Source: Phycisphaerae bacterium (GTDB lineage: Bacteria > Planctomycetota > Phycisphaerae > Sedimentisphaerales > SG8-4). Taken from it: DNA of 39,194 nt. The notes under the pieces are model-generated. The model saw nothing but the letters and a program-made list of their open reading frames with translations. It was not told where the DNA came from and did no database searches. The stretch spans positions 1 to 39,194 of the forward strand of contig JAUWLI010000001.1 of NCBI GenBank assembly GCA_030613765.1, in the 5' to 3' direction. Positions 8,194-16,885 of the stretch are shown here, one piece after another. A program made the translations under genes and the position numbers. The number at the start of each line of letters is the position of its first letter. Position 1 is the first letter of the stretch.

Positions 8194-8976
8194 ATGGCCA
8201 ACAAATTAACCACACAAGAATATTGGAAACGATCTTGGGTGGGAATAAAACTGCCTAATATCGCACGGCCCAAGCACGATGTTTATAGCATACTTGAAAA
8301 TAATCTCCCAAAATCCGATAAGATGTCGCTTATCGAAATAGGATGTGCATCTGGCAGATGGATGGCATTTTTCAATAAGCAATTTGGTTATTCCGTCACC
8401 GGTATAGAGTATGTTGAAGAGCTTGTTGCCATTACGAAACAAAACATGGAAATGCAGGGAATCCGTTCCGAAGTATTAAACCTGGATTTTTTCGAAGCCG
8501 AACTTACTGCAGCCAGTTACGACGTTGTTTTTTCCGGCGGTTTCATAGAGCACTTTGAAGACCTCGACACCGTGGTCAGCAGGATAAATATGATAGCCAA
8601 ACGATATGTTGTTACCTCAATTCCGAATATTTACGGCTTGAATGGATTCGCCCACAAAGTAATCAGGCCAAAAGTCTATTACAGTCATAAGCGCATTGAT
8701 AAATATTTACTCAGAAGTCTACATGAAAAGTGTGGACTTAATACGTTGTTCTGCGATTATGTAGGCGGTCTGCAACTACCCATGCTATCTCATTCTGCCT
8801 ATTTTAAAGGAAAGAAACGATTTATCAGGCATATCAATCTGCCTTTCAGGTTTCTAAATCTCATATCCAGAACCATTAGTCGATATATGCACGTGTACCC
8901 AAGAATGCGATTTATGTCGACTCATTTAATGTACATCGGGGAAAAAAGTCCTGCTAATTCCAAGAACAGCTGTTAA
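8194..8976 (+). CDS. SAM-dependent methyltransferase (class I)
   Basis: 260 residues from ATG 8194. The frame is open upstream to 8122, but that would run into the duplicated polymerase fragment, so the internal ATG is preferred. Motif I IEIGCASG (47-54) binds the methionine part of SAM. The following acidic TGIEYVEEL matches motif II, and VFSGGFIEHFEDLD is the usual post-motif of the ubiE/MenG-like Methyltransf_11 group. The C-terminal 100 residues are basic and aromatic. It sits between the two direct repeat copies, so it belongs to a cassette possibly inserted or duplicated as a unit. The likely role is O-methylation of a sugar in the repeat unit; the acceptor is unknown. Confidence 0.75.
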   Translation: MANKLTTQEYWKRSWVGIKLPNIARPKHDVYSILENNLPKSDKMSLIEIGCASGRWMAFFNKQFGYSVTGIEYVEELVAITKQNMEMQGIRSEVLNLDFFEAELTAASYDVVFSGGFIEHFEDLDTVVSRINMIAKRYVVTSIPNIYGLNGFAHKVIRPKVYYSHKRIDKYLLRSLHEKCGLNTLFCDYVGGLQLPMLSHSAYFKGKKRFIRHINLPFRFLNLISRTISRYMHVYPRMRFMSTHLMYIGEKSPANSKNSC

Positions 8977-9038
8977 ACAGGGTGCAAATAAATACAAGGT
9001 TTTAGCGCTCATACAGATTTTTAGAACGAGGAGAGAAT

Positions 9039-10298
9039 TTGGAGAAAGTCATACTCGAACGCCTATCTCTTCGCAAGAATTTTATCTGGTCTTTTGCAGG
9101 CAACATGTTCTATTCTGGTTGTCTGTGGCTGATGCTGATGGTCATGACAAAGCTGCTGCCGGTGGAAAAAGTCGGTATGTTTATCTTAGCCACTGCGATA
9201 GTTACCCCTATCGTGTATTTAAGCAATATGTTCCTTGGCGGAGTAATGGCATCGGATGCAAAAGACGAACACAGATTCGGCGAATTTTTTGCCCTTCGGA
9301 TTTTGTCGGTAACCTTTATGGTAATGTCGGCCATTATCATTTCGACATTTCTGGGTAAAGGTGTTGAAATGATACTAATTATGTTTAGTGTGGTCTTATA
9401 CAAATCCGCCGATTGTTATGCCGATATTACCTATGGACTGCTGCAAAAATACGAGCGATTGGACAAAGTTGCTCTATCAAGAATTGTCAGAGGTCTGGCC
9501 GGCGCGCTTATTTTTTTAATAGTTCTCTTGCTCACCAGAAAACTTCCTCTGGCCTTTGCTTGTGTTGCGGTAGTCTGGGTGATTATTTTTTTCAGGTTTG
9601 ATCTTTCCTCCGTCCGAAGATTCGAAAAGGCCAGGCCTATATTTGACGTCCACTGTATGAGAAAGATTGGAATTCTTTCGGCGCCGCTTGGTGTAACAAT
9701 GGCAATAACAAGTCTTTATGCTGGCATCCCTCGTTATTTTACAGATAAGTATCTTGGAAGCGCACAACTGGGATATTTTGGATCTTTGGCCTATATCATA
9801 GCATTATTCAGAATCGCTATCAGCGCGATGTCAGTATCTGCGGTGCCGCGACTTGCGAGGTACTACATCGAAAATATCCGCGGCTATTTTAAGTTGTTAG
9901 GCAAGATGGTTGTTGCAGCAGCATTTCTTGGTTTAACGGGTGTGATACTGGGACTTCTATTAGGCAGCAGGTTTATTTCTATTATTTACACATCGGATTA
10001 TGCCCAGTACAAAACATTGTTTTTATGGCTTCTAACCGCCGGTGGAGTGCAATATGTAAGCACAATGGTATGTGTCGGCCTCACCTCGGCACGACTTTTT
10101 AAAATACAGGTTCCATTGTCTGCAATGGTTATGTTGGTAACGTTACTGGCCAGTTGGTTGCTAATTCCTCGATTTGGCGTTGTTGGAGGCGCCTGGGCGA
10201 TGTTGATAGGTTCATCAGCACAGGGCATCGGGGCGTTGGCTATAATAATATGGAATATAGTGCTTCGTACGAAGTGTACAGGTGTAACAAGTGAGTGA
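9039..10298 (+). CDS. Oligosaccharide flippase, Wzx-like (MOP superfamily), second copy
   Basis: 419 residues. The start is TTG 9039, chosen because GAGGAG (9029-9034) stands at ideal distance and no ATG lies near. It starts basic (LERLSLRKNFIWSFAGNMFY), followed by about 12 hydrophobic segments, including a pair at 290-380, and a C-terminal IIIWNIVL helix. Length and architecture fit the RfbX/Wzx family of repeat-unit flippases. Its last 8 bases overlap the polymerase start, so the two are translationally coupled, as is common for Wzx and Wzy pairs. The 3' end (10148-10298) is the parent-like copy of the dead fragment at 7733-7870. Confidence 0.85.
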   Translation: MEKVILERLSLRKNFIWSFAGNMFYSGCLWLMLMVMTKLLPVEKVGMFILATAIVTPIVYLSNMFLGGVMASDAKDEHRFGEFFALRILSVTFMVMSAIIISTFLGKGVEMILIMFSVVLYKSADCYADITYGLLQKYERLDKVALSRIVRGLAGALIFLIVLLLTRKLPLAFACVAVVWVIIFFRFDLSSVRRFEKARPIFDVHCMRKIGILSAPLGVTMAITSLYAGIPRYFTDKYLGSAQLGYFGSLAYIIALFRIAISAMSVSAVPRLARYYIENIRGYFKLLGKMVVAAAFLGLTGVILGLLLGSRFISIIYTSDYAQYKTLFLWLLTAGGVQYVSTMVCVGLTSARLFKIQVPLSAMVMLVTLLASWLLIPRFGVVGGAWAMLIGSSAQGIGALAIIIWNIVLRTKCTGVTSE

Positions 10299-10541
10299 TA
10301 ACACAGATGATAGTATGATTTCGGATTACAGTGACGCTCCACTGTTGCAGGTCCATGAGTTTGGAGATGTGTATGCAAGCAGACACAGAACTGCTTACCT
10401 GTGCGCGGTTACTGCAGGCATTGTGATTTCCTTAGTACTTTATAAATCGACTGCGGGACTCAACTGGGAATATTACACGAAAGTTGCTCTGGTTTTTGGG
10501 CTTTTTATCTGTATCGCCCACATTGCCTGGCGTGTACGTTC
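10148..10541 (+). repeat. Direct repeat copy 2 (intact flippase-tail/wzy-head junction)
   Basis: This is the intact counterpart of 7765-8158. It spans the last 151 bases of the flippase and the first about 250 bases of the polymerase. Homologous recombination between the copies would remove 2383 bp, taking out the methyltransferase and flippase while leaving the polymerase start intact. Confidence 0.9.
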
Positions 10542-11856
10542 AGGGCCCCGGAATTATCTTGCTCCTGATGTGTTCTATGTCCTTTTTTACGCGGCATTTC
10601 ATTTTTCTTATCTTGCATTGTGGCTTTTCGGAATTGTAGATATCAGCGATCGTGCCGGCCAAAGGGTATTTCCCGCACCTGAGCAATATTATCTCGTGAT
10701 GTTTATTGTAAATCTTGGTCTTTTAAGCTTCCTGTTTGGATATGAATTGGCGGCACCAAAGGAAAGGATTTATGTATCCACCAAAATAAGAACATTGCCT
10801 ACTGCCGCCTGGACACTTGTTGGTACAGCTATAATGCTGCTTGCGTTGATTATTCACATCGGATTTATCTTTGGGATTGGCATCCGCACCTGGCTTACGA
10901 AAGGTTACGAAGTTTACATACATATGGACAGATTCTCGCAATACTACAGGCTCTGGAATTTGCAATTTTCTATTTTTTCATTAGGATTTGGTATTTATAT
11001 TACATCGGTTGCCTTACGTTATGGGCGCCTTTTAAGAGGCAAGTTCGGTGTCTCTCTCTTTATAATATATTTGTGTCTATTAGCATTCGAAGGCGGCAGG
11101 ACCCAGATGGTGACCCAGGGCATGATTCTGCTTCTGGTGCACCATTATATAATTAAACGTATAAAGCTCAAATCTCTCATAATCATTGCTGTTTGTGCGC
11201 TGATGGCGTTTTCCGCGATTAAGATAGTTCGTAACGTAGCAGCCTTCGATGTACCCAAGATGATTGAGCTATTAAAACATGCCAGAGAAACAGAACAGAC
11301 TCACTGGTATGATTCGCTGGTTGAGATGGGAGGATCCATCAGTACGGTGAACCTGACGACAATGCTTGTGCCCGGACGTGAATCTTTTTGGCACGGGCGG
11401 TCCTATGTGCAGGCGATAGTGCACATTATTCCTTATCTGTCAGGCAAGATGTGGATCTATTTGGGTGTAAGTCCAGCGGTATGGCTGACATATACACATT
11501 TTGGTCCCGAGTCTTCAGGGACGGGCTTTTCAATCTCAGCGGAGGGGTATTTGAATTTCGGACTTCCGGGCGTATTTTTTCATATGGCAATTATGGGAAT
11601 TGTCCTGCGGCGCATTTATGCCCGTTTTGCCACCATGACGTCTCCAGCAAACACGCTGATATTCATTGTTGCTTACGGTCTTTTTATGATTACCGTGCGC
11701 AACCATGTAAATTTACTTATTACTCCCATTTTTAGGGTTATCGTTATCGCCTGGTTGCTGAAAAGCTTTTGTGGTGAAGAAGAGATAGTTCCAACTGCTT
11801 ATGAGGAACCTGATTTGTATGAGTTAGAAAACGGAGGCACTGATTTTTACGTATGA
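10291..11856 (+). CDS. Wzy-like O-antigen/oligosaccharide repeat-unit polymerase
   Basis: 521 residues, GTG start inside the end of the flippase gene. After a cytosolic acidic stretch (1-32) come roughly 11-12 membrane segments. EGGRTQMVTQG lies at about 268-278, just after a helix, resembling the conserved loop of the oligosaccharide repeat-unit polymerase family. A large periplasmic stretch around 320-400 is charged and aromatic (ETEQTHWYDSLVEMGGS). Wzy enzymes transfer a growing chain onto one undecaprenyl-linked repeat unit in the periplasm. Sequence is poorly conserved in this family, so the call rests on topology, the loop motif and coupling to a flippase. Its 5' end is duplicated at 7908-8158. 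Confidence 0.8.
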   Translation: MSDNTDDSMISDYSDAPLLQVHEFGDVYASRHRTAYLCAVTAGIVISLVLYKSTAGLNWEYYTKVALVFGLFICIAHIAWRVRSGPRNYLAPDVFYVLFYAAFHFSYLALWLFGIVDISDRAGQRVFPAPEQYYLVMFIVNLGLLSFLFGYELAAPKERIYVSTKIRTLPTAAWTLVGTAIMLLALIIHIGFIFGIGIRTWLTKGYEVYIHMDRFSQYYRLWNLQFSIFSLGFGIYITSVALRYGRLLRGKFGVSLFIIYLCLLAFEGGRTQMVTQGMILLLVHHYIIKRIKLKSLIIIAVCALMAFSAIKIVRNVAAFDVPKMIELLKHARETEQTHWYDSLVEMGGSISTVNLTTMLVPGRESFWHGRSYVQAIVHIIPYLSGKMWIYLGVSPAVWLTYTHFGPESSGTGFSISAEGYLNFGLPGVFFHMAIMGIVLRRIYARFATMTSPANTLIFIVAYGLFMITVRNHVNLLITPIFRVIVIAWLLKSFCGEEEIVPTAYEEPDLYELENGGTDFYV

Positions 11857-13004
11857 ATAATCCAATAGTGCAGAAGTGCAAGCCTCGGCGGGTACTGCAT
11901 ATTATAGCCCGTATGAGTCCTGGCGGTGCGGAAAACTGGCTTATTAAACTGCTTCGCAAGGCAGACCGCAATATTTTGCAAATGGACTTTTGTGTGGCCA
12001 AGCCGGAGAAGGGTCTCTACGAAGAAGAGATTACATCTTTAGGAAGCAAAATTATACGCTGTGAGCTAAAGCCATTTTTGACGTACCAGCGTCGGTTGGC
12101 ACGAATACTTCGCGAAAACCAATATGATGTAGTGCACTCTCACGGCTGGCTCTTTAGTGGAATAATTCTGAAAGTTGCCCATCAATGTAATGTTCCGGTA
12201 CGAATCGCCTATAGTCATACAACCCGTGATAAGTATCAGCGCACATTTTATCGTAAGCTGTATGCCCAGTTGATGAGACGTATGATAATGAAGCATGCCA
12301 CGCACTGTCTGGGCTGCTCCAGCGAGGCCGCCTCTGCCCTGTTCGGCAAGGAGTGGAACAACATTGATAAGTGCGGGTTGCTTTATACATCCATAGATGT
12401 GGAAGCATTTCGTCCGAGCCAGAAGCCTTCCGTAACAAAAGCAGACTTTGGGATTCCTTCCGATGCGTTGGTGATAGGACACGTGGGCAGTTTTCGCCTG
12501 GCCAAGAATCATACCTTCTTTCTTGATATTGCCGCTGAAATAATCAAACGTAAAGAACGGGCTTTTTTCTTCCTGGCCGGTGATGGGCATCTGCGTACAG
12601 AGATGGAGGCAAAAGCCCGGAGCCTTGGAATCAGCGACAGGATTATCTTTGCCGGTAATCGCAATGATGTACCGCAATTGATGATGCACTTATTCGATGT
12701 ATTGTTGTTTCCTTCTATTTACGAAGGAATGCCGCTGACACTGGTAGAAGCAGTGGCAGCAGGGCTGCGTGTAGTTTGTTCCGATGTCATCAGTCGTGAG
12801 GCAAGCGAAGTGCTGCCGGAAGCGTTCACGCATTTACCCCTGGACCTGGGTGCCGAACAATGGGCGGAGAAGGCAATGGAGATAATTGAAGAGGGAAGAA
12901 TCGACCACGAATATGCGTATGATCGGGTTAAAAACAGCCACTTTTCTGTGGATTACTCTCTTAAGGAATTATGTACTGTTTACGGCTGCGACAAAAGCAA
13001 ATAA
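11853..13004 (+). CDS. Glycosyltransferase family 4 (GT-B fold)
   Basis: 383 residues. The ATGA overlap with the polymerase stop shows translational coupling. The N-terminal domain opens with RRVLHIIARMSPGGAENWL, where GGAE binds near the acceptor or phosphate. The C-terminal domain has IGHVGSFRLAKNH and the EX7E donor-binding motif EGMPLTLVEAVAAG (about 290-303), typical of retaining GT4 enzymes. Donor and acceptor are not predictable. The last about 50 codons (GAEQWAEKAMEIIEEGRID and onward) occur two more times in the window as broken copies (14398-14540 and 18645-18821), so this tail or its source gene has been duplicated repeatedly. Confidence 0.9.
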   Translation: MNNPIVQKCKPRRVLHIIARMSPGGAENWLIKLLRKADRNILQMDFCVAKPEKGLYEEEITSLGSKIIRCELKPFLTYQRRLARILRENQYDVVHSHGWLFSGIILKVAHQCNVPVRIAYSHTTRDKYQRTFYRKLYAQLMRRMIMKHATHCLGCSSEAASALFGKEWNNIDKCGLLYTSIDVEAFRPSQKPSVTKADFGIPSDALVIGHVGSFRLAKNHTFFLDIAAEIIKRKERAFFFLAGDGHLRTEMEAKARSLGISDRIIFAGNRNDVPQLMMHLFDVLLFPSIYEGMPLTLVEAVAAGLRVVCSDVISREASEVLPEAFTHLPLDLGAEQWAEKAMEIIEEGRIDHEYAYDRVKNSHFSVDYSLKELCTVYGCDKSK

Positions 13005-13057
13005 AGGTAAGAGATTTCAGGCGAACAATTACAGAACCAATTGGGAGCTAAAAGGAA

Positions 13058-14017
13058 ATGAATATCAAACCGTTACTCAAGGGAATCACAAGTTACGTTC
13101 CTGTACTATACAACGCGATTACAACAGCAGGCACCGGTGGAACGACTTCTGCTCGATATTGCTACTCTGTATGGTTAAGACATCTTATAATGGCCCATAA
13201 GAATAATCTTTCAACTCAAGCAGATGTTATTGCTGAACTTGGGCCCGGCGATTCCCTCGGAGTAGGATTAGCTGCACTAATATCCGGGGCGAATAAGTAT
13301 TATGCATTAGACGTTCTCAGATATGCCGATAACAAAAGAAACATTGAGATTTTGGATGAGTTGGCAGAACTATTCAAAGAGCGTGAGAAGATTCCAGATG
13401 AGGCCGAATTTCCACGGGTCAAGCCAAACTTAAAGTCATACGAGTTTCCAACACATATTCTGACTGATGAACGTCTTGATAAAGCATTGAACGCGAGCAG
13501 GATAGCATCTATACGAAAAGCACTTTTAAATCCTAACTGTCGCACAGACAGTAACATACAAATATCTTATTTTGCTCCCTGGTACGATTCACAAATTATG
13601 AAAGAAAATGCGGTTGATATGATTTACTCTCAAGCTGTCCTGGAGCACGTTGACGATATTGTGTCCACTTATCACAACTTATGTCGCTGGCTCAAACCCG
13701 GTGGCCTTATGTCTCACACCATTGATTTTAAATGCCACGGAAATGCAAAGCAGTGGAACGGACATTGGGGATACTCGGATGTCCTATGGAACCTAATAAA
13801 GGGAAAACGAGCCTATTTAATAAATAGGTTTCCATACTCCACTCACCTTGAGCTAATGAGTAGATTTGGTTTTGAAGTCGTTTGTGAGGTCAAATATAAG
13901 AAGGATTCGACAATTCAAAGAAAGCACCTCGCACGAAGATTTAAGAACATATCTGATGACGATTTGACCACGAGCGACGTATTTATCCAAACGGTCAAGA
14001 AAAGGGACATGGATTGA
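13058..14017 (+). CDS. SAM-dependent methyltransferase
   Basis: 319 residues. ATG 13058 is preceded by AAAAGGAA at good distance. SAM motif I is AELGPGDSLG (59-68), followed by YYALDV as motif II. IYSQAVLEHVDD and LKPGGLMSHTIDF are the later motifs of the Methyltransf_11/25 type. An unusual basic N-terminal extension of about 55 residues precedes the SAM fold, and the region between 90 and 170 is a long helical insertion. The role is presumably sugar or lipid-carrier methylation within the polysaccharide pathway; the acceptor is unknown. It is followed by 0.6 kb of broken gene pieces. Confidence 0.75.
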   Translation: MNIKPLLKGITSYVPVLYNAITTAGTGGTTSARYCYSVWLRHLIMAHKNNLSTQADVIAELGPGDSLGVGLAALISGANKYYALDVLRYADNKRNIEILDELAELFKEREKIPDEAEFPRVKPNLKSYEFPTHILTDERLDKALNASRIASIRKALLNPNCRTDSNIQISYFAPWYDSQIMKENAVDMIYSQAVLEHVDDIVSTYHNLCRWLKPGGLMSHTIDFKCHGNAKQWNGHWGYSDVLWNLIKGKRAYLINRFPYSTHLELMSRFGFEVVCEVKYKKDSTIQRKHLARRFKNISDDDLTTSDVFIQTVKKRDMD

Positions 14018-14136
14018 GAGCGACTTCAGATAACCGATATTTGCAACGTTGAACAGAATATTAACGAAACGCCAGAGATATGTTTCGAAGACCTTAAAGG
14101 TTGCGGATTTCATATCACGGAGTCTGATGCAGCACT

Positions 14137-14397
14137 ATGCGTGTTATAGTATCTCTTTTACATCATTTTAGGATGACACCGGACGGCACTGTTTATCCTT
14201 ATTCGGTGTTTGATTATACATTCTGGCGTCGGTACCTTGAGGTTTTTGACGAGGTTTTGGTATTCGCCCGGGTGGGAAAAATTGGAGAGTTAGACCCGTA
14301 GAGCATGCCTCCAAAACCCAGCGGCCCGGGAGTGACCTTTTTCCCCTACCTGATTTCTTAGTCGCCTGGCAGTATCTGAAGGCTCATCAAAAGCTTA
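14137..14397 (+). pseudogene. Head fragment of a GT4 gene, copy of 23002-23262
   Basis: The first 113 bases (14137-14249) are identical to the start of the intact GT gene at 23002. Beyond that, identity falls slightly. Codon 55 is TAG (14299-14301) where the intact gene has GAG, and one C is missing in the CCCC run near 14343, shifting the frame. Homology to the donor gene ends at AAGCTT (14391-14396). The piece directly abuts the tail of another GT gene, forming a chimeric dead gene. Confidence 0.9.
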
Positions 14398-14540
14398 GTG
14401 CCGAACAATGGGTGGAGAAGGCAATGGAGATAATTGAATAGGGAAGAATCGACCACGAATACGCGTACAATCAGGTGAAAAACAGCCACTTTGCGGTGGA
14501 TTACTCGCTTCGTGAACTCAGTAAGATTTACGGTTGCTAA
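14398..14540 (+). pseudogene. Tail fragment of a GT4 gene, copy of the 3' end of 11853-13004
   Basis: It translates as AEQWVEKAMEIIE, a TAG stop, then GRIDHEYAYNQVKNSHFAVD and YSLREL, matching the C-terminus of the intact enzyme (AEQWAEKAMEIIEEGRID). It keeps its own terminal TAA at 14538-14540. AYNQVKNSH is shared with the third copy at 18645-18821, whereas the intact gene has AYDRVKNSH, so the two broken copies may come from one extinct paralogue. Confidence 0.88.
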
Positions 14541-14623
14541 AACAACGATAGTAGTGGTAGTAATGTACTCGGTTGGTAAAATATACCGGTTCAATTTTGA
14601 GTGAAGAGTAGTATTCGCATAAT

Positions 14624-14686
14624 ATGTTCAGCAGGAAGTTCCAAGCTATCATGGTATTAGCCGGTGGACGAGAAGAAAAAAATTAG
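14624..14686 (+). pseudogene. Possible nucleotidyltransferase N-terminal remnant
   Basis: ATG 14624 opens a 20-codon frame, MFSRKFQAIMVLAGGREEKN, then stop. The segment AIMVLAGGR resembles the nucleotide-binding start of sugar-phosphate nucleotidyltransferases, as in VVILAGGKG of the intact gene at 16886. It overlaps the GTG start of the next GT gene in another frame. The match is short, so this is tentative. A similar arrangement, with a better match, lies before the GT at 23002. Confidence 0.4.
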
Positions 14687-15830
14687 GGTGCTTCATATTT
14701 TGAGCGGAATGAATCATGGCGGCATTGAGACATTTTTGATGTCTATGCTGAGAACTTATGACCGGCGTCGATTCCATATGGACATTCTATGCACAAGATC
14801 GGCCGAAGGGCCTTATACTAACCAAGCAAGGGGGTTTGGGGCCAAGGTACTACAGTGCCGGATGAAGTATGACCAAGTTCGGTTCATTTATAAGCTCTAC
14901 AGCTTTCTACGTCGGGAAAAATATGATTCTATAAACAGCCACCTTTCGGATTTAGGCGGTAGTGTGCTGCTGGCGGCGCTTTTGGCCAAAGTTCCTGTGA
15001 GAGTAGCCAGTTATCACCAAGCGCGGCCCGATATGGGCTTCATCAAGAACGTCTATCTTCGTATTATGCGGTGGTTTGTTGTTAAGACTGCAACCAGTAT
15101 AACCACTTCATCACGGGCTGTTAGCGAATCATATTTCGCCGGTAATTCTGTTGCTTACGCTATGATTCAATCAATCTCTTACGGTGTGGACACAGAGTTC
15201 TTCGCTCAGAAACCCGACAATACTCTCGATTTAAGCAGATTTGGCTTCTCTTTGGATAATATGATTGTCGGACACGTCGGCACCTACAGGCCCCAGAAGA
15301 ATCATGAAGCCCTGGTTAAGATAGCAGCCCTGGCCGTTAATGAGGTCCCTAATGCCCGCTTCTTGCTTTGTGGCAGGCGCGTTGGCTCCAGTCAGGAATC
15401 AAATACAAGTCTCTATGACAGGATCGGACAGCAGATAAACGATCTTGGATTATCGAAATACTTTGCAAGGGTCCAAGACTTCGACGATATTCGAGAGTTT
15501 TACCATGCGATTGATATTTTCATACTGCCATCGAGGGAGGAGGGAATGCCTGTTTCCATAATTGAGGCCCAGGCAGCCGGCAAACCAGTTGTTGCTTCCC
15601 GAATCGGGGGCATCGCGACAGCAACGGCTCCTGAAATGAGAAACAATCTGTTCGAAATTAATGATATAGAACCTTTTGCACAATGCTTGATTGAACTTCT
15701 GAAGGACAAAGAGAAAACGAGGAACTCGGGACTGGCCGGACAAGAGTTTGTTCGGAAAAATCTCGATATTAGAATTGCAGTCAGAAAATATGAAGAATTG
15801 TATGTGTCGCAAGACAACTTAAACAATTGA
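14664..15830 (+). CDS. Glycosyltransferase family 4
   Basis: 388 residues from GTG 14664. No strong ribosome site precedes it, and the start lies inside a possible nucleotidyltransferase remnant, which may supply or impair translation. KIRVLHILSGMNHGGIETFL is the N-terminal acceptor-side motif. IVGHVGTYRPQKNHEAL begins the donor domain, and EGMPVSIIEAQAAGKPVVAS is the EX7E motif. It is clearly paralogous to the GT at 11853, with the same VLHI...GG(A/I)E opening. The sugar specificity is unknown. It leads a gene set followed by LegB-like and nucleotidyltransferase genes. Confidence 0.88.
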   Translation: MDEKKKIRVLHILSGMNHGGIETFLMSMLRTYDRRRFHMDILCTRSAEGPYTNQARGFGAKVLQCRMKYDQVRFIYKLYSFLRREKYDSINSHLSDLGGSVLLAALLAKVPVRVASYHQARPDMGFIKNVYLRIMRWFVVKTATSITTSSRAVSESYFAGNSVAYAMIQSISYGVDTEFFAQKPDNTLDLSRFGFSLDNMIVGHVGTYRPQKNHEALVKIAALAVNEVPNARFLLCGRRVGSSQESNTSLYDRIGQQINDLGLSKYFARVQDFDDIREFYHAIDIFILPSREEGMPVSIIEAQAAGKPVVASRIGGIATATAPEMRNNLFEINDIEPFAQCLIELLKDKEKTRNSGLAGQEFVRKNLDIRIAVRKYEELYVSQDNLNN

Positions 15831-15872
15831 TGCATTTCTGTCGTTGTTTTAGATTTTGAAAAAGGGACAAAC

Positions 15873-16862
15873 ATGTTAAAAGGAAAAAAAGTGTTGGTTA
15901 CCGGTGCCGGCGGCTTCATCGGCTCGCATCTTATCGAAGCACTGCTGGTCAAAGGAGCTGAGGTTCGTGCTTTCGTGAAATACAACGGTCGCAGTGATTT
16001 GGGGATGATTTCCGATTTGCCCAAGGCGAGCCAGAGTAGTCTCGAAATTATTCTTGGTGACGTTTCTGACCCGTTCTTTGTGAGAAAAGTGGTGCGTGGG
16101 TGCGACTATGTATTCCACCTTGCCGCCCTAATCGGCATCCCTTATAGTTACGTGGCGCCAAGTGATTACGTGAGGGTTAATATTCAGGGTACCGTTAATG
16201 TCTTGCAGGCCTGTTGCGACGAAGGAACAACCCGCATGGTTCATACTTCAACGAGTGAAGCATATGGAACTGCTCAATATACACCTATTGATGAAAAACA
16301 TCCCCTACAGGGACAGTCACCCTATTCGGCGAGCAAGATAGCTGCTGATAAGATAGTTCAGTCTTATTACCAAAGTTTCGATTTGCCGGTTGTAACGGTC
16401 CGGCCTTTTAACACGTTTGGGCCTCGTCAATCGGCAAGAGCTCTGATACCCACGGTTGTAAGCCAGGCCCTTACACGTGACAAGGTCAGTTTAGGTTCTC
16501 TGGAACCGGTTCGTGATTTGACGTTCGTTAAAGACACAGCAGAAGGCCTTATTACTGTGGGGCTTTGTGACGAAGCCCTTGGCCAGGTTGTAAATCTTGG
16601 GACCGGCTCCGGCAACAGCATCGAGACAATCGTTAAAGAAATTCTGAAAATGTTGGGTAAGGGAAATATGCCCATTGAACAGGATCTGTCACGTGTAAGA
16701 CCATCAAAAAGTGAAGTTATGTGTCTTATAAGCGACAACACTATTGCGAGAGAAATGTGCGGTTGGCAGCCAAAGTACTCTCTACAAGAGGGCTTGTCCA
16801 AAACGATAGAATGGATCAAGAAAAACATCGAAAAATACCGACCTGATGTTTACGCAGTTTAG
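15873..16862 (+). CDS. LegB-like NAD-dependent 4,6-dehydratase (extended SDR)
   Basis: 329 residues. The Rossmann motif GAGGFIG (11-17) follows the first strand. EVRAFVKYNG, CDYVFHLAALIGIPYSYVAP, STSEAYGT, and SPYSASKIAADK with the catalytic Tyr151-Lys155 pair closely follow the LegB/EDH group of extended SDRs. So does RPFNTFGPRQSARALIPT. LegB makes the 4-keto-6-deoxy intermediate of UDP/GDP-GlcNAc on the way to legionaminic-acid-type or bacillosamine-type sugars. The other legionaminic genes (synthase, hydrolase, CMP-transferase) are not seen, so the product more likely feeds an amino-deoxyhexose through one of the DegT enzymes downstream. RBS-like AAAAAGGGAC precedes ATG 15873. Confidence 0.82.
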   Translation: MLKGKKVLVTGAGGFIGSHLIEALLVKGAEVRAFVKYNGRSDLGMISDLPKASQSSLEIILGDVSDPFFVRKVVRGCDYVFHLAALIGIPYSYVAPSDYVRVNIQGTVNVLQACCDEGTTRMVHTSTSEAYGTAQYTPIDEKHPLQGQSPYSASKIAADKIVQSYYQSFDLPVVTVRPFNTFGPRQSARALIPTVVSQALTRDKVSLGSLEPVRDLTFVKDTAEGLITVGLCDEALGQVVNLGTGSGNSIETIVKEILKMLGKGNMPIEQDLSRVRPSKSEVMCLISDNTIAREMCGWQPKYSLQEGLSKTIEWIKKNIEKYRPDVYAV

Positions 16863-16885
16863 TTTTCCGTAGTGGAACGACAAAA

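Noticed and set aside
12066..12689. 207-codon open frame on the - strand within a GT4 gene
   Set aside because: Overlaps a well-supported GT4 with all its motifs; composition is typical of an antisense shadow.
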